Translations under genes and position numbers: made by a program | The notes under the pieces: generated by a model | What the model was told of the DNA's origin: nothing | Databases searched by the model: none | The model's input: the letters and a program-made list of their open reading frames with translations, nothing else | Assembly (NCBI GenBank): GCA_947486185.1 | Contig: CANKTH010000034.1 | Span: forward strand, 1-42,462 | Direction: 5' to 3' | Source of the DNA: Deltaproteobacteria bacterium | GTDB lineage: Bacteria > Myxococcota_A > UBA796 > SXON01 | Length of the DNA stretch: 42,462 bases | Part shown: positions 25,063 through 34,125 of the stretch, in pieces | Position numbering within the stretch: the stretch's first letter is position 1 | How the letters are laid out: each line of letters begins with the position of its first letter

Positions 25063-26768
25063 ACAGGGGTTTTGGGGGCGCGGGGCAGGTCGGCGGTGGG
25101 GCGTGGACGCGCCTATGGCCGGGGGCCGTCGCCGGGTTGCTCCTCACGGGCTGTCTCCGGCCGGTAGTGGAACCCGCGAAGGCTTCGGCACCTGACAGCA
25201 TCTACTTTGTATTGGTAGACCGTTTCGCGAACGGCGACCGCCTCAATGACGAGACGATCAACCTGGAGGATCCTCAGGCCTTCCACGGCGGGGATCTTCA
25301 GGGAGTGATCGATCACCTCGACCATATCCAGGGCCTAGGCTTTCGGACCGTGTGGTTGTCGCCCGTGTTCAAGATGCGGACGGAGCCCTTTTTCGGCCAC
25401 GGCGCCTTCCACGGGTACTGGGTGCAGGACCCGACCCGGATCGAGCCGCGTATGGGCGAAACTGCGACGTTACGCCGTCTTTCCGACGCACTGCATGATC
25501 GAGGTATGCGCCTCATGTTGGACGTGGTGTACAACCATGTCAGCTTCGACAGCCCGCTCCGCGAAGCAAACCCGCAGTGGTTTCATCCTTCAACGCCGAT
25601 CATTGACTGGAACGATCCGGTGCAGAAGGTAGTGCACGAGGTCCACGGGCTCCCGGACCTCGCGCAAGAGAAGGAGGAGGTCTACACCTGGCTGCGCGAG
25701 TGGTCCGTTGCATGGATCAACGAGGTACAACCGGATGGGTTCCGGCTTGACGCGGTCGGGCACATGCCCATCTCCTTCCTGGCCCGTATCTCGGCCGAGC
25801 TGCGCCAACAGGGCGAGCTTCACATGCTCGGAGAGGTCTACGACGGCGATCCGATGGTGCTCGCGAGCACACGGAGGGAGGGTGGCCTCGACCAGGTGTT
25901 CGATTTCCCGCTCCATTTCGCGATGTTGGACGTCTTCTGCCGCGGCGCGCATCCGGGCCGGATCGGGGCCACCCTGGCGCTTGACAGCCTGTTCGACGAC
26001 GGAGCCGGTCTCGTTCCCTTCCTGGACAACCATGACCGTCCCCGGGTGCGCAGCGTGTGTGGGGAGGACCCCAACAAGGTGGGTCAGGCGCTCCGATTCT
26101 TGCTGAGCGCCCGCGGCACGCCGGCGCTGACCTATGGGACCGAGTCGGGGCTCACGGGCGCCGAAGAGCCGCTCAATCGTGGCGATATGCGTTTTGGTGT
26201 CGGGGCACCTGAGGAGGACGTGATCCGGCGGTGGTTGCCGCGTCGGCGCGAGTCAACCGCGCTGACCCAAGGGGTTGGTCGTACCTTGTTCCTCTCTGAC
26301 ACGCTGTTGGTGCACGCTCGTTTCGCGAGGGACGAGGTCGCGATCATCACGGTGAACCAGGGAGACCAGGCCGTGGACGTGCCTCTGCCCGGCGCGCTGC
26401 GCGGGCCCGCGCTTGACCTCGAGACGCGGAGCTACGGGCCTATCGTTGCTGCAGCAAACGCGGTGACCGTCGTGCTCAAAGCAGGTGATTTCCGGGATTG
26501 GCTGACTCCACCGCCCGAGGTTTCCGTCACGCTCCCCGCAGAGGGCTACGCCGCGGTGGTGGGCACCGGGCCCTGGTTGGGAAATTGGAAGGCGAACCCC
26601 GGGTTGATCGCGGTGTCGGACTCGGTGACCGTGAAGGTGCGGGCGGGCGCGGTGTTGGAATACAAACCGATGACCCCCGGACCCGTGGGTGACGCGTGGA
26701 CTGAGGGTCCCAACCGTTACTCACTGGCTGGCGCCGCCGAAGCCGCACGACCCGGGGCGCGCCCTTAG
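25059..26768 (+). CDS. alpha-amylase family lipoprotein with C-terminal CBM20-like domain
   Basis: A 569-residue GH13 enzyme. ATG 25059 overlaps the previous stop (ATGA) and gives a lipoprotein signal ending AGLLLTGC. Catalytic regions: I DVVYNHV (about 155), II GFRLDAVGHM with nucleophile Asp (about 230), III GEVYDG with Glu (about 258), IV FLDNHDRPR with Asp (about 325). All are intact. The sequence FHGGDLQGVIDHLDHIQGLGFRTVWLSPVF is the standard first-strand region. The last 85 residues (VSVTLPAEGYAAVVGTGPWLGNW to NRYSLAG) follow the CBM20 starch-binding pattern (VVG-x-x-x-LGNW, VTVKVRAGAVLEYK). It would cut alpha-1,4-glucans at the cell surface or in the periplasm and should work with the isoamylase-type enzyme in the same operon. 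Confidence 0.92.
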   Translation: MNRGFGGAGQVGGGAWTRLWPGAVAGLLLTGCLRPVVEPAKASAPDSIYFVLVDRFANGDRLNDETINLEDPQAFHGGDLQGVIDHLDHIQGLGFRTVWLSPVFKMRTEPFFGHGAFHGYWVQDPTRIEPRMGETATLRRLSDALHDRGMRLMLDVVYNHVSFDSPLREANPQWFHPSTPIIDWNDPVQKVVHEVHGLPDLAQEKEEVYTWLREWSVAWINEVQPDGFRLDAVGHMPISFLARISAELRQQGELHMLGEVYDGDPMVLASTRREGGLDQVFDFPLHFAMLDVFCRGAHPGRIGATLALDSLFDDGAGLVPFLDNHDRPRVRSVCGEDPNKVGQALRFLLSARGTPALTYGTESGLTGAEEPLNRGDMRFGVGAPEEDVIRRWLPRRRESTALTQGVGRTLFLSDTLLVHARFARDEVAIITVNQGDQAVDVPLPGALRGPALDLETRSYGPIVAAANAVTVVLKAGDFRDWLTPPPEVSVTLPAEGYAAVVGTGPWLGNWKANPGLIAVSDSVTVKVRAGAVLEYKPMTPGPVGDAWTEGPNRYSLAGAAEAARPGARP

Positions 26769-26825
26769 GGAGATCCTAAGAGATCCGCGCCGACCGCCGA
26801 AGTGGGATAGGTCGGTTGGGGCTCG

Positions 26826-27488
26826 ATGGACGACGTACTGCAGCTCAACGCCGACTACACGCCGATGAAGGTGCTGAAGTGGCAGCGCGCGGTTGAGCTC
26901 GTGCTCGCCAACAAGGTGGTCCTGGTCGCGGACGTGCCCGGTCGGTTCGTACGTTCGGCGAGCCTCGCGCTCCCGTGGCCGGCGGTGGTCGCCCTGCGCC
27001 GCTACTGTCGTGTCACCGGAAAGGTCGGGTATAGCGGGCGAAACGTTGCGGCTAGGGACATGTGGACCTGCGGCTACTGTGGGCTCCGCCCGCGCGACGC
27101 GGCGGGCAACGTCGACGTAGCCGCCCTCACGATCGATCACGTCGTCCCGCGCGCCCAGTCGAAAAATGGGAAGGTCTATCTGCCCTGGTCGCGGAAGCAC
27201 GTGCCGGTGAGCTGTTGGGAGAACGCGATCGCGGCGTGCAGGCCGTGTAACGGCCGAAAGGCTGATCGTACGCCCTCACAAGCGGGCATGGTCCTGCGCT
27301 TTTTGCCGCGTGCCCCGACCCAGGCGGACGCTTTGCGGATCGCGTTGACACGGGTGGCGGAGCTGCCGGAGCCGTGGTTGCCGTGGTTGCCCGGGGAGTG
27401 GCGTCTGTCCGGGGAGCTCGCCCCCGACGGAGCGCCCGCCGACGATCAGCGTTTGATCCCGAGGATCTCGCCGATGCGCCGCCAGTGA
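26826..27488 (+). CDS. HNH endonuclease
   Basis: A 220-residue protein of the stand-alone HNH nuclease family found widely in high-GC bacteria. The N-terminal part (VLQLNADYTPMKVLKWQRAV) is the family's usual opening. The nuclease core has zinc-binding C82-x2-C85 (TCGYCG), the catalytic TIDHVVPRA (D104-H105), and C138-x2-C141-N (CRPCNGRKADRTP). All HNH residues are present. Role unknown: such genes are often housekeeping-like and not part of restriction systems. It starts 57 bp after the amylase stop and its 3' end overlaps the convergent penicillin-binding protein gene by 43 bases, so its last 14 codons are read on both strands. Confidence 0.9.
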   Translation: MDDVLQLNADYTPMKVLKWQRAVELVLANKVVLVADVPGRFVRSASLALPWPAVVALRRYCRVTGKVGYSGRNVAARDMWTCGYCGLRPRDAAGNVDVAALTIDHVVPRAQSKNGKVYLPWSRKHVPVSCWENAIAACRPCNGRKADRTPSQAGMVLRFLPRAPTQADALRIALTRVAELPEPWLPWLPGEWRLSGELAPDGAPADDQRLIPRISPMRRQ

Positions 27489-29857
27489 TCACGGATGGTG
27501 CTGTCACGCTCCTCCGGGGACACCCCCTCCCCTGCCGCGGCGTCCGCGGCCGGCGTCGCGCCGCACGCGGGCGGGTGAGTCGCCGAGAAGAGCTCGAGCT
27601 GGGTCTCACAGCTTGAACCTGGACAAGGTGGGGCTCCCGTGTCTGCGCACACCGCGAGCTCGACCAGCCCGGCCGGGCGCGAAAAGAGCTGTTCACTCGT
27701 GCCGGAGCCGGCGACAAAGCTGGCCCAGATCGGCAACGCCGCCTGCGAGCCCGTGAGGCGGAGCGGCGTGTTCCGATCGAAGCCCACCCACACCGCTACC
27801 GAAAGCTCTGGGGTGACGCCGACAAACCAAGCGTCGGTCGTATCGTCGGTGGTTCCGGACTTGCCGCCCGCTCCTCTCCCCACCCCGTACTTCTTCGCGG
27901 TCTTGCCTGTGCCGGTCTCGAGCACCTCGATGAGGACGTCGAGGGTCAGCGCGGCGGCTCTTGGGGACAAGGTGTCCGCCTTGGGCGCCGGCTCTTCCCA
28001 CAGGGATTCGCCTTTGGCGCCCCGTACTGCGCGCGTGAGGAAGGGCCGACGCACCTTTCCTCCGCTGGCGATCGCGGTGTAGGCGCCCGCAAGCTCGACG
28101 GGGGTTGCCCCGAAGCTGCCCAGCGCTGCGGAGGGCCAGTCGGTGGCGCCGGACAGGCCGAGGCGTTTCCAGAAGCGCGCGAGCTCCGTCATGCCGACCC
28201 GCTCGGCGAGGAGCACGGCCGGGATGTTCCGCGAGGTCGCCATCGCGCGGCGGAGGCTTATCGGGCCGACGAAGCTCCGATCGTAGTTGGCGGGCTCCCA
28301 GTCTTTTCCGGCGCTGACACGATGGATAGGCGAATCGTCGAAGACGGTGCCGGGTGACAGGCTGGGATCCGCCTCAAAGGCCGCGAACGCGGTGAGTGGC
28401 TTCACGGTGGATCCGATCAGCCGCGAAGACAACACCGCGCGGTTGTACGGGCTCTCCACGTAGTTTTTCCCGCCTACCAACGCGACGATCGCGCCGTCCT
28501 CTACACGCACGGCGGCGAGCGCGATCTGTACGCCGCCGAGCCTCGGCCACTCCTTCTCCAGGGCCGCGGCGCCCTCGGTGACGACCCGCTCCGCGAGCCG
28601 CTGAAGTTGAGGATGGAGGGTGGTATAAACACCGAGCGCCCCCTTCACCACCGCGCCGTCGCCGAGCTCATGCTCCGCCTGTTCGAGCGCGAGGTCCATC
28701 GCCCACGGGGCACGACGGGAGCCGGGTCCGGCTTCGACCCCCAGCGGGAGGGCCCGCGCTGCGTCGGCCTCGGCGCGGCTCAGGCGGCCGGTGCCCACCA
28801 TGCGGTCGAGGCTCAGATTTCGGCGTACCAGCGCCGTCTCGGGGTGGCGCACGGGGGAGTACTGGTTGGGCGCCGAGATAATGCCGGCGAGGGTCGCGGA
28901 CTGGGGGAGCGTGAGTTTGCTCACCGGACGCGCAAAATAGGCGCGTGCGGCGGCGTCCATGCCGCAGACCGCGCTGCCGTCGGCCTGACCGAGGTAGATC
29001 TCGTTGAGGTAGAGGCTGAGGATCTCGTCCTTGCTCAGCTCGCGCTCGAGGGCGAGCGCGAGGAACAGCTCGTCAAACTTTCGGATCGCGGTGCGTTCCG
29101 CGCTCAGAAACAGGTTCTTGGCGACCTGCTGGGTGATGGTCGAGCCGCCCTGAACCCACGCTCCGGCGCGGAGATTCGTGAACATCGCTCGGGCGAGCCC
29201 GACCGGGTCGACGCCATGATGCTGGTAGAACCGGCCGTCCTCCATCGCGAGCACCGCGTCCTGGAGGTGTTTGGGCGTAGCCGAGAGGGCGACGGGGCTC
29301 CGGTTCTCGTTGTCCGCGCCTTTGACCAACGCGAAGGTCGCGGGAGGAAGGACCGCACTTTTTCCGCTGGAGAGGCTCACGATCCGGCCCTCAGCGATCC
29401 GGATGGTCAGCTTTCCGGCGGCGATCCGATAGCCTGGGCCGGACTCAGCGCGGGTGTGCACGACGATGACGCCGTCGTTGACGCTGAACTCGCCAGGCGC
29501 GCCGCCCCCGCGGGCGTAGCCGGCGGCGATGAGGTCGTCGGAGAGTGCGTCGACATCGGCGTGCAGCCCTACCCAGAGCTCCTGAGGTCCGGAGAAGATT
29601 CGGCCGGGGACCGACCAGACCGCCTGACCGAGTCGATGACTTACCCGCTCCGTCGCGGCTCGCCACGCGATCGCGGCGACCGCGGTCCCGCCGAGCATCA
29701 CGCCGAGCACAAGCCCCCAGAAGATACGAGCCAAGCCGAGTTTTGCGCCAGCCCACGCCCCGCCGCGCGCGGACTTCCGGCCTTTGGCGCGGGGCGCGGC
29801 TGGCCGTTGGGCGCCCGAGGCCCGCGAGGATGCTTTCTTGAGTCGAGCTTGAGCCAT
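27446..29857 (-). CDS. class A penicillin-binding protein, PBP1B type
   Basis: An 803-residue bifunctional murein synthase. It has a basic, Ala-rich cytoplasmic N-terminus, one membrane helix (about 42-65, FWGLVLGVMLGGTAVAAIAW), then a UB2H-like segment (VWSVPGRIFSGPQELWVG) as in PBP1B. The glycosyltransferase-51 domain has MEDGRFYQHHGVD, GGSTITQQVAKNLFL, RKFDELFLALALERELSKDEILSLYLNEIYLG. The transpeptidase domain has the serine motif GSTVKP (S-T-V-K), SRN (ATSRNIP) and KSGTT (GGKSGTTDD, in place of the commoner KTGTT). All three are intact. It polymerises and cross-links peptidoglycan at the outer face of the inner membrane. ATG 29857 is chosen because the longer open frame upstream reads into the divergent hppA leader and has no protein-like sequence. 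Confidence 0.92.
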   Translation of the reverse strand: MAQARLKKASSRASGAQRPAAPRAKGRKSARGGAWAGAKLGLARIFWGLVLGVMLGGTAVAAIAWRAATERVSHRLGQAVWSVPGRIFSGPQELWVGLHADVDALSDDLIAAGYARGGGAPGEFSVNDGVIVVHTRAESGPGYRIAAGKLTIRIAEGRIVSLSSGKSAVLPPATFALVKGADNENRSPVALSATPKHLQDAVLAMEDGRFYQHHGVDPVGLARAMFTNLRAGAWVQGGSTITQQVAKNLFLSAERTAIRKFDELFLALALERELSKDEILSLYLNEIYLGQADGSAVCGMDAAARAYFARPVSKLTLPQSATLAGIISAPNQYSPVRHPETALVRRNLSLDRMVGTGRLSRAEADAARALPLGVEAGPGSRRAPWAMDLALEQAEHELGDGAVVKGALGVYTTLHPQLQRLAERVVTEGAAALEKEWPRLGGVQIALAAVRVEDGAIVALVGGKNYVESPYNRAVLSSRLIGSTVKPLTAFAAFEADPSLSPGTVFDDSPIHRVSAGKDWEPANYDRSFVGPISLRRAMATSRNIPAVLLAERVGMTELARFWKRLGLSGATDWPSAALGSFGATPVELAGAYTAIASGGKVRRPFLTRAVRGAKGESLWEEPAPKADTLSPRAAALTLDVLIEVLETGTGKTAKKYGVGRGAGGKSGTTDDTTDAWFVGVTPELSVAVWVGFDRNTPLRLTGSQAALPIWASFVAGSGTSEQLFSRPAGLVELAVCADTGAPPCPGSSCETQLELFSATHPPACGATPAADAAAGEGVSPEERDSTIRDHWRRIGEILGIKR

Positions 29858-30041
29858 GGTCTTGACATGACCAGTGTATCGCGCGTTCGCTCCAACCGCC
29901 GCCCTGTCGCCGATTAAAGCCCTCTGCCGGTCGTTACCGCGCTCGGCCCGCCGCGGTAGAGGCGGAGCGCGTGAGCGGAGCACCGAGAGGAACGACGAGG
30001 TGTTGAGATGGTGCTTGCGGAAAGGGCTCCGCCGTGCGACA

Positions 30042-30060
30042 TGGGCCCGCCGCGGGCCCA
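30042..30060. promoter_or_regulatory. 19-bp palindrome in the hppA leader
   Basis: TGGGCCCGC and GCGGGCCCA flank one central base, giving 9-bp arms 42 bases upstream of the hppA ATG. It is the strongest symmetry in the 245-bp gap between the divergent PBP and hppA genes. It could be an operator or, in RNA, a very stable hairpin limiting readthrough or translation. No T-run follows. No convincing -35/-10 pair for hppA was seen in the gap. Confidence 0.4.
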
Positions 30061-30102
30061 AACTGGCCCACAACTCCCTGACTTCCGACCTGGACCGGCT
30101 TC

Positions 30103-32172
<2,070 letters not shown>

Positions 32173-32194
32173 GCCAGCGTTCGTCGGCGGCGGG

Positions 32195-32234
32195 GGCGCG
32201 GTCCATAGCCTGGCACCGCGCCTTCCTCGTTTTT
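32195..32234 (+). terminator. intrinsic terminator of hppA
   Basis: GGCGCGGT (32195-32202) and ACCGCGCC (32215-32222) form a perfect 8-bp stem with a 12-base loop, followed by TTCCTCGTTTTT. It starts 22 bases after the hppA stop, where a Rho-independent terminator is expected. Confidence 0.6.
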
Positions 32235-32296
32235 GGGGCAGTCGCCGGGGCGGGCATAAGGGGCGACGTGGGGGGTCTGTCGGTTAGAGGCCCTGG

Positions 32297-32839
32297 ATGT
32301 TGCTCACCGCCCTTTTCGCGTTCGCCTCCAGCGCCTGGACCCCGACCTGCGAGTCTCGCACGGACACCTCAGTCTGGTTCGTGTTGACCGGGGCCACCGG
32401 CACCACGTCGGTCACCAAGGACTTCAACTGCGACGGCCTCTTTTTTGACGGGACCCCCTGCTCACAAACGGTCGCGGTCGGCAAGATCAAGTACAAGGAG
32501 ACCAACAACCTCGGTCGGGCGGTCCACGAGCTGCGGTACCTGCCTTACGGCGATATCACCGGCATCGTCACCTTCCTCAACCAGCCGGGCGGCGGCGTGG
32601 CCTATGTGCCCCCGAGCACGGCCGGCCTGTCTCCCGCCGCGACCCCGGCGCCGCCGACCTCGGCGGAGCTGCTCCGCGTGTACCTGGAGAAGCGGAACAA
32701 GGCATTCGCGGCCACCAAGGGAGTGACGATCAACCTCTGGACCTGTCCGGACGCGCCCTTCGTGGTGCCGGACGACGTGATCTCGCCCGTAGGCATGATC
32801 GTCAGGAAGCTGTCGCCCAAAGTGCCGATGAACCCCTGA
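32297..32839 (+). CDS. exported hypothetical protein
   Basis: A 180-residue protein with a short cleavable signal (MLLTALFAFASSAW) that lacks a basic n-region. The mature part has six cysteines after the signal region (CES, NCDG, PCSQ, WTCP among them), likely paired in disulfides, and beta-like stretches (TSVWFVLTGATGTTSVTKDF, VHELRYLPYGDITGIVTFLN). A Pro/Ala-rich hinge (AGLSPAATPAPPTSAE) divides it into two halves. No family is recognised. It converges on the Spondin_N lipoprotein gene; their stops are 6 bases apart, inside a small hairpin (CTGAC-GCCC-GTCAG, 32836-32849). Confidence 0.72.
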   Translation: MLLTALFAFASSAWTPTCESRTDTSVWFVLTGATGTTSVTKDFNCDGLFFDGTPCSQTVAVGKIKYKETNNLGRAVHELRYLPYGDITGIVTFLNQPGGGVAYVPPSTAGLSPAATPAPPTSAELLRVYLEKRNKAFAATKGVTINLWTCPDAPFVVPDDVISPVGMIVRKLSPKVPMNP

Positions 32840-32845
32840 CGCCCG

Positions 32846-33553
32846 TCAGTCGGCGGCGGTCGGGTAGAGCGCGAGGCTCAGCAGCTCGGCGCTCTCCGGG
32901 TAGGTATAGCCCTCGTCGTCCGTGCCGATGATCTGCTCGACGGGCACGTCTTCTGCGGCGCCTTCGCCGGGCGCGGATTGCCTCGGTGCCTGATCGGCGC
33001 CTACGCCGGGCTCCTGGTTGAGCTCGGTGCCCAGGTCGTAGAAGTGGAAGGATGACGCGAGATCCACGTCGAGCGCCGCTCGTTCCGGATCGAAGGCGGC
33101 GAGGCCGAGTCCAGCGATGATCACGTCGTTGGATTGGCCGTACATGAACAGCACCGAAAATCGTTGATCGGCGGCGATGTCGGCGGTGGTGTACGCTGAC
33201 GCGCCTGGACCCATTGGAGCGGCTTCATAGTCCACCTCGTTGGTGTACTGGAGAAAGCCGGTCGAGTGGACGTCGGGCTCGGCGCCGAGCGCCGTAGCCA
33301 GCCTCGTGGGCTCGCCGTCTTCGGCGAGCGCTTCCAGCTCAGCGTAGGGGCTGGCCTCACCGACCGCGAACAGCCGGAACTCAGGCGAATGAACGACGAC
33401 CAGGCCGGGCGCGAAGGCAAGGTCGTAAGCGGTGCCATCCGTCGCGAGCCCCTCTCCCGGGCTCGACAGGTTGGAGAGCTTGAGTGTGAAGCCGACGGGC
33501 TCGGGGTCGGCACAGGCGAGGGTGAGCAGCAGCAACATGCCAAAGCGTAGCAC
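32846..33553 (-). CDS. Spondin_N domain lipoprotein
   Basis: A 235-residue lipoprotein (MLRFGMLLLLTLAC). The mature part follows the Spondin_N pattern. It opens with FTLKLSNLS, then APGLVVVHSPEFRLFAVGEASPYAELEALAEDGEPTRLATAL, where the family has a V-H-S ... LF-x-x-G-x-A-S-x-x-LE-x-LAEDG consensus. Next come PMGPGASA, DQRFSVLFMYGQSNDVIIAGLGL (family: LS-x-x-M-x-x-x-SND-x-F) and FYDLGTELNQEPG (family: YDAGTE-N-E). In animals this domain occurs in secreted matrix proteins; bacterial versions are surface or periplasmic proteins of unknown role, possibly adhesion. The C-terminal 40 residues (EGAAEDVPVEQIIGTDDEGYTYPE) are acidic. Its start is 60 bp from the end of the next upstream gene on the same strand. 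Confidence 0.78.
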   Translation of the reverse strand: MLRFGMLLLLTLACADPEPVGFTLKLSNLSSPGEGLATDGTAYDLAFAPGLVVVHSPEFRLFAVGEASPYAELEALAEDGEPTRLATALGAEPDVHSTGFLQYTNEVDYEAAPMGPGASAYTTADIAADQRFSVLFMYGQSNDVIIAGLGLAAFDPERAALDVDLASSFHFYDLGTELNQEPGVGADQAPRQSAPGEGAAEDVPVEQIIGTDDEGYTYPESAELLSLALYPTAAD

Positions 33554-33613
33554 CGGGCGTCATCGCCGGCATGCTCCGAGCATGGGTGGACCGGCCGTCG
33601 GAGCACGCCGCGC

Positions 33614-34015
33614 TCAGGCCTCCGGGGCGCTGGCGTCCCCCTCGCGCTGGAGCACGGCGATCAGGCCGAGGATGCCCGCGACCATCGACGTTGGCGCGCA
33701 GTAGACGGTGAACAGCGGCAGGATCGATGCCGCAGTCGCAGCCCAGACCAGCGTGGCGGTCCCGCGGCCGCGCAACATCATCACCCCAGCGGCGACATGG
33801 ATCGGCGCCGCTGCCAGGGTGCGCAGCAGCCACACGCCATAAAAGGCGAGGAGCACCGGTCCTAACAGCCCCTCCAGCCGCTGAAGGGTGCCCGCCAGCG
33901 CGGCGACGCTGAGGATTCCCCCGAGGAGCGTGCCCAACAGGCTCAACCCGAGGAACAGCAACTCCAACACTCCCGTGAACAAGAATGCGCCGCCCGCGAC
34001 CCGCCAGAGGCTCAT
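33614..34015 (-). CDS. small integral membrane protein
   Basis: A 133-residue protein with four predicted membrane helices: GGAFLFTGVLELLFLGLSLL, LLGPVLLAFYGVWLLRTL, PIHVAAGVMMLRG and VWAATAASILPLFTVYCAPTSMVAGILGLIAVL (the last region could hold one or two). Loops are short, and the tail is acidic (EGDASAPEA). No motif or family is recognised. It lies upstream of the Spondin_N gene on the same strand (60-bp gap) and 110 bp from the divergent large lipoprotein gene, so it may head a two-gene transcript. Confidence 0.7.
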   Translation of the reverse strand: MSLWRVAGGAFLFTGVLELLFLGLSLLGTLLGGILSVAALAGTLQRLEGLLGPVLLAFYGVWLLRTLAAAPIHVAAGVMMLRGRGTATLVWAATAASILPLFTVYCAPTSMVAGILGLIAVLQREGDASAPEA

Positions 34016-34125
34016 CGGTCCCCCCCGCAGCTATAGAACGCTTCCGTCGCCGTTTGTCGAGCCACGAACGACGATCGCCCAACCAGGAGCGTCCGTGTGA
34101 TAGGGCGTTGGCCGGAGGAGTGTGG

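Noticed and set aside
29862..29885. TTGACA as a -35 element for hppA
   Set aside because: No acceptable -10 hexamer lies 16-18 bases downstream (GTTCGC there), and the start of hppA is 240 bases away.
32836..32849. Hairpin CTGAC-GCCC-GTCAG as a bidirectional terminator
   Set aside because: Only a 5-bp stem with no T-run on either strand; noted inside the gene entry but not called as a terminator.
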